Positions 17,453 through 26,139 of a stretch of DNA of 64,000 bases are shown one piece after another (position 1 is the first letter of the stretch; each line of letters begins with the position of its first letter). A model generated the notes under the pieces. The model worked only from the letters and a program-made list of their open reading frames with translations, was not told where the DNA came from and ran no database searches. The position numbers and the translations under genes are program-made. The DNA comes from Solimonas flava DSM 18980 (lineage in GTDB: Bacteria > Pseudomonadota > Gammaproteobacteria > Nevskiales > Nevskiaceae): the NCBI RefSeq assembly GCF_000426685.1, contig NZ_AUFV01000003.1, positions 310,001 through 374,000 on the forward strand. Direction: 5' to 3'.

Positions 17453-19230
17453 CCGCCGTCCTGGGCCGGGCGGTCGTTGCCGCGCTTCGCCTTCTGGCGA
17501 TAGGCGAGCTGCGGACGCGTGATGCCGAGCGTCCGTGCGGCCGCGGCGAGGTTGCCGTTGTGCGCCCGCAAAGCACTCTGGATCAGCATTTCCTCGATCT
17601 CGTCGAGCGTCGTCGAATCGCCGTTGTCGGCGATGCCGGCCAGCAGTTGCGTCACCTTGCGCTGCACACGGCCGCCGAGCATCCCGTCCGTTCCGAGCCC
17701 GCCGGCCGAGCCGCGATTCGGGCTGCCGAGATCGCCGTCCGCACGCACGCCGAGATAACGCGGCTCGACGCGTTCGCCGCCCGAGAACAGATGGAAGGAG
17801 TCGATGGCGCCCTCGTCGGGGGCCATGATCACGCCGCGCTCGACCACGTTCTCCAGTTCACGGACGTTGCCCGGCCAGTCGTAGCTGAGCATGGCGTCGA
17901 TGGCTCTGGCGCTGAAACCCGACACGCGGCGCTTGTGCAGTGCCGAGAACTTGCGCAGGAAGTGGTTCATGAAGACCGGAATGTCTTCGAGGCGGTCGCG
18001 GAGTGCCGGGACGGTGATCGGAAAGACGTTGAGCCGGAAGAACAGGTCTGCGCGGAAGCGGCCGGCCTGCACCTCTTGCTTGAGATCCAGATTGGTGGCG
18101 GCCACCACGCGCACGTCGACCTTGATGGTCTTGCTGCCGCCGACGCGCTCGATCTCGCGCTCCTGCAGTGCGCGCAGCAGCTTGCCTTGCGCCGTGCTGC
18201 TGAGAATGCCGATTTCATCGAGGAACAGCGTGCCGCCGGCGGCACGCTCGAAGCGGCCGGGCCGGCTCTGGGCCGCGCCGGTGTAGGCGCCGCGCTCGAC
18301 GCCGAAAAGCTCGGATTCGATCAGCGTCTCCGGAATGGCGGCGCAGTTGATCGCGACGAACGGGCCGCCGGCGCGCGGGCTGATGCGGTGCAGGCTCTTG
18401 GCCAGCACCTCCTTGCCGACGCCGCTCTCGCCGAGGAAGAGGACGGTGGCCTGGGTGTCGGCGACGCGCCGCAGCTTCTGACAGGCGGCGCTGAATCCGG
18501 CCGATACGCCCACCACCTCGGCGTTGTCGAGGATGGAGGCGCCGCTGTGCGCCGCCTTGCTGGCGAGGCCATCGGTGATGAGGTCGGCGCGCAGCGAGTC
18601 GAGTTCGAGTTCGGCGTCCGTCCATTCGTCCGCGGGCTTGCCGACGATCCTGCAGCAGTCGGCGCCCTGCGCCTTGCATTCCACTTCCTTGAACAGGATC
18701 GGCCGGCCCATGAAGCGGCTGGTGAATCCGGATGCGTAGCCGGTCTGCATCCAGCAGACCGGCTCGGTGCCCAGGCCGTACTGCCGGATGTGCTCCTCGG
18801 CCTCGGCGGAGGCGCTCCACAGGTATTCGCCGTAGAACTTGCCGTTCTCCATGTCCACGGTCGTCCGCACCGGCGTCACCGTGCCGACGCCTTCGAGCAT
18901 GTGCAGTTGCGGGCCGACGAGGACGGCCTCGACGGCGCCCGCATTCGCCCGCAGGCGGTGCGCCAGTTCGGCGTCGTGCGATCCCGAGTTGTGGCCCATG
19001 CGGGTCAGCAGGCCGCGGGCGCGGTCGCTGCCCAGCGTCTCGATCAGCTCGCGGCGAAGTACGCCGAAGCCCGAGGCGTGGAGCAGCAGCATGCGCTGGT
19101 CGTCGAGCCAGATATGGCCGTCTTCCGGCGAGAAGTGGATGCGGGAGACGAGGTCGCGGTTATCCGGCATGGCCGACGGATCCGGATTCGTTGCCGGACT
19201 CGCCAGCGATCTTGGCGTTGCGGAGGACAT
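17449..19230 (-). CDS. dmpR: DmpR/PoxR-like sigma54-dependent activator of phenol hydroxylase
   Basis: A 593-residue activator. The ligand domain (about 28-230) has the V4R zinc cysteines in PVCW, EVEC and ADCC. His110 (GPQLHMLEG) and Trp138 (GEYLWSAS) match the residues that hold the phenol hydroxyl in MopR. The AAA+ domain has [14 protein letters not shown] (Tyr in place of Phe in the sigma54 contact loop) and LFLDEIG. The Fis-type helix-turn-helix is [19 protein letters not shown]. It is divergent from the phenol hydroxylase operon, which has a sigma54 promoter. No strong ribosome site marks the start; Met21 (19170) is an alternative. Confidence 0.88.
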   Translation of the reverse strand: MSSATPRSLASPATNPDPSAMPDNRDLVSRIHFSPEDGHIWLDDQRMLLLHASGFGVLRRELIETLGSDRARGLLTRMGHNSGSHDAELAHRLRANAGAVEAVLVGPQLHMLEGVGTVTPVRTTVDMENGKFYGEYLWSASAEAEEHIRQYGLGTEPVCWMQTGYASGFTSRFMGRPILFKEVECKAQGADCCRIVGKPADEWTDAELELDSLRADLITDGLASKAAHSGASILDNAEVVGVSAGFSAACQKLRRVADTQATVLFLGESGVGKEVLAKSLHRISPRAGGPFVAINCAAIPETLIESELFGVERGAYTGAAQSRPGRFERAAGGTLFLDEIGILSSTAQGKLLRALQEREIERVGGSKTIKVDVRVVAATNLDLKQEVQAGRFRADLFFRLNVFPITVPALRDRLEDIPVFMNHFLRKFSALHKRRVSGFSARAIDAMLSYDWPGNVRELENVVERGVIMAPDEGAIDSFHLFSGGERVEPRYLGVRADGDLGSPNRGSAGGLGTDGMLGGRVQRKVTQLLAGIADNGDSTTLDEIEEMLIQSALRAHNGNLAAAARTLGITRPQLAYRQKAKRGNDRPAQDGG

Positions 19231-19328
19231 GGCGTTACCGCTGGTTTACGAGATGAAAGACAGGGCTGTGAGCCCCGCGCAAGCAATTTCTTCGAAGAGC
19301 CGCATCGATTTTCATGATGCCGGCGGAC

Positions 19329-19358
19329 GTCAAAATGACGGTCTAATCTATCAAATAG
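19329..19358. promoter_or_regulatory. Candidate activator-binding area upstream of the phenol promoter
   Basis: Two short dyads, GTCAAAATGAC (19329-19339) and CTATCAAATAG (19348-19358), lie about 115-145 bp upstream of the -24 element. This is where DmpR-type enhancer sites normally lie. The repeats are short and imperfect against known sites, so the call rests mainly on position. Confidence 0.35.
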
Positions 19359-19413
19359 TCACTTGACAGCAAGCCGCCCTGTCTCCTGATGCCGCCAGAT
19401 CCTTTTCAGGAGC

Positions 19414-19427
19414 GCTAAAAATTTAGC
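19414..19427. promoter_or_regulatory. AT-rich palindrome between enhancer area and sigma54 promoter
   Basis: GCTAAA-AA-TTTAGC is a perfect dyad about 50 bp upstream of the -24 element, within an AT-rich stretch in otherwise GC-rich DNA. Such regions commonly carry the IHF bend in sigma54 promoters. It does not match the IHF consensus well. Confidence 0.3.
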
Positions 19428-19472
19428 TTAAACATGGTGGTTGCAATTTCTCTCCGCTCGCTCTGGCGCCGC

Positions 19473-19487
19473 TGGCACGGCGAATGC
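19473..19487 (+). promoter_or_regulatory. Sigma54 (-24/-12) promoter of the phenol hydroxylase operon
   Basis: TGGCACGGCGAATGC: a full TGGCAC -24 element and TGC -12 element, with GG and GC exactly 10 bases apart. Transcription should start near 19499, about 46 bases before dmpK. This fits regulation by the divergent DmpR-like protein. Confidence 0.85.
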
Positions 19488-19544
19488 CACGTGAATGGGA
19501 CTGAGCCGCAGCCATAGCGGCCTACAAAACGGAGGAGAGATCCG

Positions 19545-19814
19545 ATGCAGGCGCATAACGCCCGTTCATTGCTCGACGGCGTCGACACGAAAATCAGATT
19601 CGTGCGACGCAACCGCGTCAACGATCACGGCTATGTCGAGTTCTCGTTCGGCATCGGCAGCCCGGACCTCATGGTCGAACTCGTGCTCTCCGAGCGGGCT
19701 TACGCCGAGTTCTGCAAAACCAACCAATGCATCGAACTCACCCCGGCGCAGTCGCTGGCCGTCGACTTGGAACAAGCCAAGTGGCGGTACGGCAAGGCCG
19801 GCATCACCGAATAA
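19545..19814 (+). CDS. dmpK: Phenol hydroxylase assembly protein DmpK
   Basis: An 89-residue protein with the DmpK/PhhK sequence type (VRRNRVNDHGYVEFSFGIG, LVLSERAYAEFCKTN). In the Dmp system this subunit helps load iron into the oxygenase and is not needed for turnover. It is the first gene after the sigma54 promoter, with GGAGGAGAG before the ATG, and starts the order K-L-M-N-O-P. Confidence 0.88.
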   Translation: MQAHNARSLLDGVDTKIRFVRRNRVNDHGYVEFSFGIGSPDLMVELVLSERAYAEFCKTNQCIELTPAQSLAVDLEQAKWRYGKAGITE

Positions 19815-19841
19815 CCACAGGCCATCAGTCGAGAGAGAGCC

Positions 19842-20837
19842 ATGTCCGTCGATATCAGGACCAATAGCGTCAAGCCCATCCGCAACACTTTCGCGCATCT
19901 CGCGCGGCGCTTCGGCGACAAGCCGGCCAGCCGCTATCAGGAGATCGCCTACGACGTGCAGTCGGAGGTGAACTTCCACTACAAGCCGCTGTGGGATCCG
20001 GACGGTGAGATCTACGACAAGCGTCGTACCGCGATCACCATGGCCGACTGGTACGCGCTGAAGGATCCGCGCCAGTTCTACTACGGCAGCTACACCACGA
20101 CGCGCGCCAAGCAGCAGGACGCGCTCGATCGCCAGCTGGATTTCGCGGAGAAGCGCGATCTGCTGCGTCAGCTGCCGGAAGAAGTCCGCGCGCAGATCGT
20201 CTTCGCGCTGCTGCCGCTCCGCCATTACGAGTGGGGCGCCAACATGAACAACTGCTTCATCTCGGCCTATGGCTACGGCACGGCGATCACGCAGGCCGCG
20301 ATCATGGCGACGACCGATCGCCTTGGCATGGCGCAGCATATTTCGCGCATCGGCCTGCTGGTCGACGGCAACTCCGGCGAATCGCTGACCCGGGGCCGTG
20401 CGCTCTGGATCGACGATCCGGCCTGGCAAGGTCTGCGCCGCCGGATCGAGCGCTTGTTCGTCACGCGCGACTGGTTCGAGGTCATGGTCGCCCAGAACCT
20501 GGCGCTGGATGGTCTCGTATATCCGTTTTTCTTCCAGCAGTTCGACAAGCACATCGCCGCCAGCCACGGCACCGGCCTGTCGACGCTGACCGACTATCTC
20601 CTGCGCTGGCACGAGGAGACGGCGAAGTGGGTGGACGCCACGGTGAAGACCGCTGCCGCCGAGAACGAGCAGAACCGCGCGGCGATCGTCGGCTGGTTCC
20701 TCGCCTGGCGCGAGGCGGGCATCGATGCGCTCAAGCCGATTGCCGAACGCGTCCTCGGCGATGCGGCGGAAGCGGCGCTCGGCGCCGTCGCCGCCCAGCT
20801 CGACGCGCGTGCCGCGAAGCTCGGCCTGAAGGTCTGA
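19842..20837 (+). CDS. dmpL: Phenol hydroxylase, oxygenase beta subunit DmpL
   Basis: A 331-residue subunit of the (alpha-beta-gamma)2 oxygenase. It resembles the large subunit in fold but lacks the two ExxH iron-binding motifs, as expected for the structural beta chain. The segment VNFHYKPLWDPDGEIYD is typical. It lies 27 bp after dmpK and 9 bp before dmpM. It works in the cytoplasm in the hydroxylation of phenol to catechol. Confidence 0.92.
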   Translation: MSVDIRTNSVKPIRNTFAHLARRFGDKPASRYQEIAYDVQSEVNFHYKPLWDPDGEIYDKRRTAITMADWYALKDPRQFYYGSYTTTRAKQQDALDRQLDFAEKRDLLRQLPEEVRAQIVFALLPLRHYEWGANMNNCFISAYGYGTAITQAAIMATTDRLGMAQHISRIGLLVDGNSGESLTRGRALWIDDPAWQGLRRRIERLFVTRDWFEVMVAQNLALDGLVYPFFFQQFDKHIAASHGTGLSTLTDYLLRWHEETAKWVDATVKTAAAENEQNRAAIVGWFLAWREAGIDALKPIAERVLGDAAEAALGAVAAQLDARAAKLGLKV

Positions 20838-20846
20838 GGCAGGCCC

Positions 20847-21125
20847 ATGTCCAACATCCAGCCCGTCTTCATCGCGCTTCAGGCCAACAACGACACCCTG
20901 CCGATCATCGAGGCGATCTGCAGTGACAACCCGCAGGCGCAGGTCAACGAGTATCCGGCCATGGTCAAGATCAATTGTCCGGGCCGCATGGTGATCCGTC
21001 GCAGCTCCGTCGAGGAGCGCATGGGCCGCGACTTCGATCTGCGCGAGCTGCAGATCAATCTGATCTCGCTCGCCGGTGAAGTGGACGAGTCCGAAGACGA
21101 ATTCGTGCTGTTCTGGAAGGCCTAG
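20847..21125 (+). CDS. dmpM: Phenol hydroxylase coupling/effector protein DmpM
   Basis: A 92-residue cofactor-free protein of the MmoB/DmpM family (VFIALQANNDTLPIIEAIC, YPAMVKINCPGRMVIRR). It binds the oxygenase and couples electron flow to phenol hydroxylation. The gene sits tightly in the operon after dmpL. Confidence 0.92.
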   Translation: MSNIQPVFIALQANNDTLPIIEAICSDNPQAQVNEYPAMVKINCPGRMVIRRSSVEERMGRDFDLRELQINLISLAGEVDESEDEFVLFWKA

Positions 21126-21165
21126 CCCGCCGCCCCTTATTCAAAATATTACGCAGGAGAGAAAC

Positions 21166-22764
21166 ATGGCCGCCGACGGTGATCTCAAACCGATCAAGAA
21201 GCTGAGCCTCAAGGAGAACTACGCGCTGCTGACGCGTGGCCTGGGCTGGGAACCCACGTACGAGAAGAAGGAGGAAATCTTCCGCACGATCGACTTCGAG
21301 GGCATCAAGATCCACGACTGGGAGAAGTGGGAAGACCCGTTCCGCCTGACGATGGATGCCTACTGGAAGTACCAGGGCGAGAAGGAGCGCAAGCTCTACG
21401 CCATCATCGATGCCTTCCAGCAGAACAACGGCCAGTTCAACGTCACCGATGCCCGCTACGTCCAGGCGCTGAAGCTCTTCCTGAACGGCATCGTCGGCCT
21501 GGAGTACGCCTCGCACCGCGGCTTCAACATCCTGGGCCGCGAGTTCCCGGGCGTGGGTCCGCGCATCGCCGCGCAGATGCAGGCGATCGACGAACTGCGG
21601 CACGCGACGACGCAGATCCATGCGATCAGCCACTACAACCGCTTCTTCGAGGGCATGGCGGATTTTCCGCACCAGTTCGATCGCGTCTGGTATCTGTCCA
21701 TCCCCAAGTCGTTCTTCGAAGACGCCGTCTCCAGCGGCCCCTTCGAGTTCATCGTCGCGATCTCGTTCGCGTTCGAGTATGTGCTGACCAATCTGGCGTT
21801 CATGCCGTGGATGTCCGGCGCCGCTTTCAACGGCGACATGTCGACCGTCTCCTTCGGATTCTCGGCGCAGTCCGACGAGGCGCGGCACATGACGCTGGGC
21901 ATCGAGGTCATCAAGTTCCTGCTGGAGCAGGATCCGGACAACGTGCCGCTGGTCCAGAAGTGGATCGACAAATGGTTCTGGCGCGGCTATCGCCTGCTGG
22001 CGCTGCTCGCGACGATGATGGACTACATGCTGCCGAAGCGCGTCATGTCATGGTCGGAAGCCTGGACGATCTACTACGAAGAGAACGGCGGCGCCCTGTT
22101 TGCCGATCTTGCGCGCTACGGTATCCGGCCGCCGAAGTACGCCGACGTCACGATCAAGGAAAAGCAGCGCGTCAGCCACGAGATGTGGAGCATCTTCTAC
22201 TCGGTGCGCAACGCGGTCGGCTTTCCGGTCTGGCTGCCGTCGGCGGAGGAGATGGACTGGTTTTCCGAAAAGTATCCGGACACCTTCGACCGCTACTACC
22301 GGCCGCGCTTCGAGCACTGGCGTGAGCTGGAGGAAAAGGGCACGCCGTTCACCAACATGACCCTGCCGCAGCTCTGCCAGGTCTGCCAGTGGCCGTGCAT
22401 CTACACGGAGCCGGACGACCCGACCGAGTTCGTGCACCGCGAGACCGAGTACCAGGGCGAGACCTTCCACTTCTGTTCGGACGGCTGCAAGGACATCTTC
22501 TGCAACGAGCCGGAGAAGTATGTGCACGCCTGGCTTCCGGTGCACCAGATCTATCAGGGCAACTGTTTTCCGGAAGGTGCCGACCCGACTGCGCCGGACT
22601 TCAATCCGCTGGTCGCGGCGCTGCAGTACATGGGCATCAAGCCGGGCGTCGACGGCGGTCTCATGAGTCAGCACGTCGATGCAAGCCGCTGGGAGCAGTG
22701 GACCAGCCGCCCCGCGAACCTGCACGAAGGCGCGATCACGCAAGCCGTCCGCAAGACGACCTGA
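21166..22764 (+). CDS. dmpN: Phenol hydroxylase, di-iron oxygenase alpha subunit DmpN
   Basis: A 532-residue catalytic subunit. The di-iron ligands are visible in the two motifs DELRH and DEARH plus upstream glutamates (GLEYASHRG). A later YHS-like Cys segment (CQVCQWPC) is typical of this subunit. It inserts one oxygen atom into phenol to make catechol. The ATG at 21166 follows CAGGAGAG and gives the expected N-terminus; a longer open frame starting at 21076 overlaps dmpM and has no family sequence. Confidence 0.95.
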   Translation: MAADGDLKPIKKLSLKENYALLTRGLGWEPTYEKKEEIFRTIDFEGIKIHDWEKWEDPFRLTMDAYWKYQGEKERKLYAIIDAFQQNNGQFNVTDARYVQALKLFLNGIVGLEYASHRGFNILGREFPGVGPRIAAQMQAIDELRHATTQIHAISHYNRFFEGMADFPHQFDRVWYLSIPKSFFEDAVSSGPFEFIVAISFAFEYVLTNLAFMPWMSGAAFNGDMSTVSFGFSAQSDEARHMTLGIEVIKFLLEQDPDNVPLVQKWIDKWFWRGYRLLALLATMMDYMLPKRVMSWSEAWTIYYEENGGALFADLARYGIRPPKYADVTIKEKQRVSHEMWSIFYSVRNAVGFPVWLPSAEEMDWFSEKYPDTFDRYYRPRFEHWRELEEKGTPFTNMTLPQLCQVCQWPCIYTEPDDPTEFVHRETEYQGETFHFCSDGCKDIFCNEPEKYVHAWLPVHQIYQGNCFPEGADPTAPDFNPLVAALQYMGIKPGVDGGLMSQHVDASRWEQWTSRPANLHEGAITQAVRKTT

Positions 22765-22788
22765 ACGCCACCACAGGAGGAGACAAGC

Positions 22789-23148
22789 ATGCCCGTCAAG
22801 GCAATCAAGCCGGGTTACCACGGCGAGTTTCGGGACCGCGTCGAGAACTTTCGCGGCCAGCAGCTGCTGAACATCTGCTGGGAGAAGCACACGATGTTCG
22901 GTTGGCCGATGTGCATCCCGGTGCCGCCGGAAATGCCGTTCGGAGCACTGCTCGAGCAGGTGCTGCCCGGCATCTATGGCGCACACCCCGACTTCGCCCG
23001 CATCAAATGGAACGAGGTGCAATGGTCGAGCGCCAAGGGTCCATTCACGCCGGATCCGTCGAAGTCGATGGTCGAGCACGGCTTCAAGCACAAGACGCAG
23101 ATCCGCTTTCGCACGCCCGGTCTCGACGGACATAACGGAGCCGGCTGA
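22789..23148 (+). CDS. dmpO: Phenol hydroxylase gamma subunit DmpO
   Basis: A 119-residue small oxygenase subunit (MPVKAIKPGYHGEFRDRVEN, NICWEKHTMFGWPMCIPVP), matching DmpO/PhhO in length and order. GGAGGAG precedes the ATG. The stop is two bases before the GTG start of dmpP. Confidence 0.92.
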   Translation: MPVKAIKPGYHGEFRDRVENFRGQQLLNICWEKHTMFGWPMCIPVPPEMPFGALLEQVLPGIYGAHPDFARIKWNEVQWSSAKGPFTPDPSKSMVEHGFKHKTQIRFRTPGLDGHNGAG

Positions 23149-23150
23149 TC

Positions 23151-24212
23151 GTGAGCTATCAACTGACCATTGAGCCGCTCGGCCAGACCATCGAGGTCGC
23201 CGACGACCAGACGATGCTCGATGCCGCGCTGCGCGCCGGCATCTGGCTGCCGCATGCCTGCTGCCACGGGCTTTGCGCCACCTGCAAGATCACCGTGAAG
23301 GAAGGCGACATCGAGCACGGTGACGCCTCGCCGTTCGCGTTGATGGATTTCGAGCGCGACGAGGGCAAGGCGCTGGCCTGTTGCGCGACGCTGCAGTCGG
23401 ACGCGGTGATCGAGGCCGATATCGACGAGGACCCCGACGCGATCGTGATCCCGGTCCGCGACTTTCACGGCACCGTGACGCGGATCGATGCGTTGACGCC
23501 GACGATCAAGGGCGTCCACGTGCAGCTCGACGAGGCCATCGAGTTCCAGGCCGGGCAATACATCAATCTCGCGATCCCGCTTCCCGGCCAGGCCGTGACG
23601 CGCGCGTTCTCGCTCGCCAGCCAGCCTTCCGCGGGGCGCGACATCGAGCTGAACATCCGCGCCGTTCCCGGCGGCGTCGGCACCGGATTCGTGCACAAGG
23701 ATCTGGCCGTCGGCGATCGCCTGACGCTGTCCGGGCCCTACGGCCGGTTCTTCGTCCGCCAGTCGGCCGGCGTTCCGATGATCTTCATGGCCGGCGGTTC
23801 GGGGCTCTCCAGTCCGCGCAGCATGATTCTCGACCTGCTCGAAAGCGGCAGCGATCTGCCGATCACGCTGGTCTACGGCCAGCGCGTCCGCGAGGAGCTG
23901 TACTACCACGACGAGTTTCTCGCGCTTGCCGAGAAGCATCCGAACTTCCGCTACGTGCCGGCGCTTTCCAGCGAGGCGTCGGACAGCGGGTGGACCGGCT
24001 TTCGCGGTTTCGTGCACGAAGCGGCGCTGGCGCACTTCAACGGCGACTTCCGCGGCCACAAGGCCTATCTGTGCGGCCCGCCGATGATGATCGACGCCTG
24101 CATCAGCGCCCTCATGAAGGGTCGTCTCTTCGAGCGCGACATCTATCACGAGAAGTTCATCTCGGCGGCCGATGCCCAGCAGAACCGGAGTCCGCTGTTC
24201 CGGAACATCTGA
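23151..24212 (+). CDS. dmpP: Phenol hydroxylase reductase DmpP
   Basis: A 353-residue NADH-dependent reductase. An N-terminal plant-type 2Fe-2S domain (CCHGLCATC, then LACC) is followed by an FAD domain (TRAFSLASQP) and an NAD domain (IFMAGGSGLSSP, YLCGPPMMID). It passes electrons from NADH to DmpN. The start is GTG, two bases after dmpO, which suggests translational coupling. It is the last gene of the sigma54 transcript; dmpQ and dmpB are not in line behind it, unlike the Pseudomonas CF600 operon. Confidence 0.93.
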   Translation: MSYQLTIEPLGQTIEVADDQTMLDAALRAGIWLPHACCHGLCATCKITVKEGDIEHGDASPFALMDFERDEGKALACCATLQSDAVIEADIDEDPDAIVIPVRDFHGTVTRIDALTPTIKGVHVQLDEAIEFQAGQYINLAIPLPGQAVTRAFSLASQPSAGRDIELNIRAVPGGVGTGFVHKDLAVGDRLTLSGPYGRFFVRQSAGVPMIFMAGGSGLSSPRSMILDLLESGSDLPITLVYGQRVREELYYHDEFLALAEKHPNFRYVPALSSEASDSGWTGFRGFVHEAALAHFNGDFRGHKAYLCGPPMMIDACISALMKGRLFERDIYHEKFISAADAQQNRSPLFRNI

Positions 24213-24223
24213 GGCGGCGCGGA

Positions 24224-24271
24224 ATTACCGGTCCCGTATCGCCGCAGCGGGGAAAAGGTATTAGACGGTAT
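24224..24271 (+). promoter_or_regulatory. LysR-type operator, copy 2 (upstream of catechol 2,3-dioxygenase)
   Basis: ATTACC-N5-CGTATC at 24224-24240 (imperfect dyad) is followed by GGTATTAGACGGTAT at 24257-24271. The GTAT units again start 22 and 10 bp apart (24236, 24258, 24268). It lies in the gap between dmpP and the dioxygenase, so the dioxygenase can be expressed apart from the phenol hydroxylase. Confidence 0.72.
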
Positions 24272-24387
24272 AGGGCGAGGCCACTACCGTGAAAATCGGC
24301 GCCATCGTCTGCGGACGATGCATGACTGCCCAATGGCAAGTGGTTGCCGGATAACGGCCCGCATGCCGTGACGATTACCTAACGAGA

Positions 24388-24406
24388 GCCGGCCGTCCAG
24401 GCCGGC
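24388..24406 (+). other. Leader hairpin before the catechol dioxygenase ribosome site
   Basis: GCCGGCC and GGCCGGC form a 7-bp stem with a 5-base loop, ending 4 bases before GGAGGAAG. It would form at the 5' end of the dioxygenase message and may affect mRNA stability or translation. Confidence 0.4.
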
Positions 24407-24423
24407 GTTTGGAGGAAGTGAAA

Positions 24424-25356
24424 ATGGCTCTACGAGGCTTGCTGCGGGTCGGCGAAGTCGCGATCCGCGTGATGGACATGAAACTGTCGCGTCGTCACTA
24501 CGGCGATCGCATGGGACTGCACGAGGTGATGGAGGATGCCGACGGCCGGGTCTACTACAAGGCCTGGGACGAGCACGACCATCATTCGATCGTCCTGCGG
24601 CAGGCCGACTCGCCGGGCCTGGACTACTTCGCGTTCAAGGTCTACGACGACAAGACCCTGACCGATCTCGAGCCGAAGATCCGGGCGTTCGGCCTCGAAG
24701 TGAAGCACATCGCCGCCGGCGTGTACCCGAAGAGCGGCCGTCGCCTCGAATTCATGCTGCCGAGCGGCCATCGCATGCAGCTGTATGCCCACAAGGAACA
24801 GGTCGGCAACACCCTCGGCTATCTCAATCCCGGTGTCGTGCCGGACGAGCACGTCATCCGCGGCTTCAACATCAACCGTCTCGATCACGTGCTTCTCGGC
24901 GGCACCAACATCGACGACAACGTCCGCCTGTTCACCGAAGTCTTCGAATTCGACCTGTCGGAGAAGCTGATCGACCACGAGTCCAAGGCTTCACTTGCCG
25001 TGTTCCTGTCCGGTTCGACGAAGCCGCACGACGTCGCGTTCGTCCTGCAGCCGGAGCCGGGTCGCTTCCACCACGTGTCGTTCCTGCTGGAATCGGCGCA
25101 TGACGTGATCAAGGCCGCCGACAGGATCGGCAAGTACCGTATCCCGGTCGATGTCGGTCCGAACCGGCACGGCGTGACACGCGGCGCGACGATCTACTTC
25201 TTCGATCCGTCGGGCAATCGCAACGAAGTCTTCGCCGAAGGCTACGTCCACTATCCGGATACGCAGACCCTCGTCTGGGACACGACCGAGCTTGGCGCGG
25301 CGACCTTCCACCAGGACTTCACGCCGCGCGAGAGCTTCCTCACCGTGCTGACCTGA
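24424..25356 (+). CDS. dmpB: Catechol 2,3-dioxygenase (type I extradiol)
   Basis: A 310-residue two-domain VOC dioxygenase, matching the 307-residue XylE/DmpB class. The iron ligands are His in RLDHVLLGG (about 153), His in FHHVSFLLE (about 213) and Glu in NRNEVFAEGY (about 264). It opens catechol to 2-hydroxymuconic semialdehyde. The ATG at 24424 follows GGAGGAAGTGAAA. It is controlled by its own LysR-type operator and is followed closely by an SDR gene. Confidence 0.94.
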   Translation: MALRGLLRVGEVAIRVMDMKLSRRHYGDRMGLHEVMEDADGRVYYKAWDEHDHHSIVLRQADSPGLDYFAFKVYDDKTLTDLEPKIRAFGLEVKHIAAGVYPKSGRRLEFMLPSGHRMQLYAHKEQVGNTLGYLNPGVVPDEHVIRGFNINRLDHVLLGGTNIDDNVRLFTEVFEFDLSEKLIDHESKASLAVFLSGSTKPHDVAFVLQPEPGRFHHVSFLLESAHDVIKAADRIGKYRIPVDVGPNRHGVTRGATIYFFDPSGNRNEVFAEGYVHYPDTQTLVWDTTELGAATFHQDFTPRESFLTVLT

Positions 25357-25365
25357 GCGTTGGCC

Positions 25366-26118
25366 ATGAGCGAAAAGGAGGTCGCGGTCGTCGTCGGCGG
25401 CACCGGCGCCATGGGGCAGGTCATCGCCAGGCGTCTGGCGGCTGCCGGCTTGAGGGTCGTCGCGGTCGGCCGCTCGGCTGCGTCGCTGCAGTCTTTGACC
25501 GCGGCAGATCCGAACATCGAGGCCTGTGCCTGCGACATCTCGGACGATTCGGCCATCGACGCCATTCGCGCCGCCGCCGACGGCGTGGTGCGAATGGTCG
25601 TTCACGGCCCGGGCGTTGCGACGGCCGGCGGCGTGCTGGCCGTGCCGACGGCGGCGCTCGCCGACGCCGTCAACATCAAGGTCGGCGGCATGTTGCGCCT
25701 GGTGCGCGCCGTCGACGCGCGTCTTGTCCGCGGCAGCCGGCTGGTCGCCATCGGCGGGCACTATGGCTTCGAGCCGACCGCCTATGCGGCGACGGCCGGC
25801 GTTGCCAATGCGGCGCTGGCCAATCTGACGAGGCAGCTGTCCTGGGCGTACGGCGAGCGCGGCATCACTTCGCATCTCGTGGCGCCGGGGCCGGCCGACA
25901 CCGACCGCCTGCGCCGGGTGGCGTCGGCACGCGCCGCGCGCGACGGACTTTCGGAGGACGAGGTGCTGCGCGACATGCAGCGCGAGTCGGCGATCGGCGC
26001 CTTCACGTCGGTGACGGAAATCGCCTGGATGATCGCGACCCTGCTGGCCCCGGAAGCCGATGCCCTCGCCGGCAGCACCCTGTTCATGGACGCCGGCCGG
26101 CGGCGTGGCCTGCCGTAG
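25366..26118 (+). CDS. Short-chain dehydrogenase/reductase of the meta-cleavage region
   Basis: A 250-residue SDR with the nucleotide motif GGTGAMGQ near the N-terminus. The usual YxxxK active site appears only in altered form (YAATAGVANAAL in place of Y-x3-K), so classical catalysis is doubtful. It starts 9 bases after the dioxygenase stop and is probably in the same transcript. A role in handling a ring-cleavage product or diol is inferred from position alone. It converges on the lysR gene. Confidence 0.75.
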   Translation: MSEKEVAVVVGGTGAMGQVIARRLAAAGLRVVAVGRSAASLQSLTAADPNIEACACDISDDSAIDAIRAAADGVVRMVVHGPGVATAGGVLAVPTAALADAVNIKVGGMLRLVRAVDARLVRGSRLVAIGGHYGFEPTAYAATAGVANAALANLTRQLSWAYGERGITSHLVAPGPADTDRLRRVASARAARDGLSEDEVLRDMQRESAIGAFTSVTEIAWMIATLLAPEADALAGSTLFMDAGRRRGLP

Positions 26119-26139
26119 CCGCCGCGCCGCGCGGCGGAC

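Noticed and set aside
24334-24347. Possible sigma54 promoter (TGGC ... TTGC) upstream of catechol 2,3-dioxygenase
   Set aside because: The GG and GC are 9 bases apart instead of the required 10, and a well-formed LysR-type operator explains control of this gene better.
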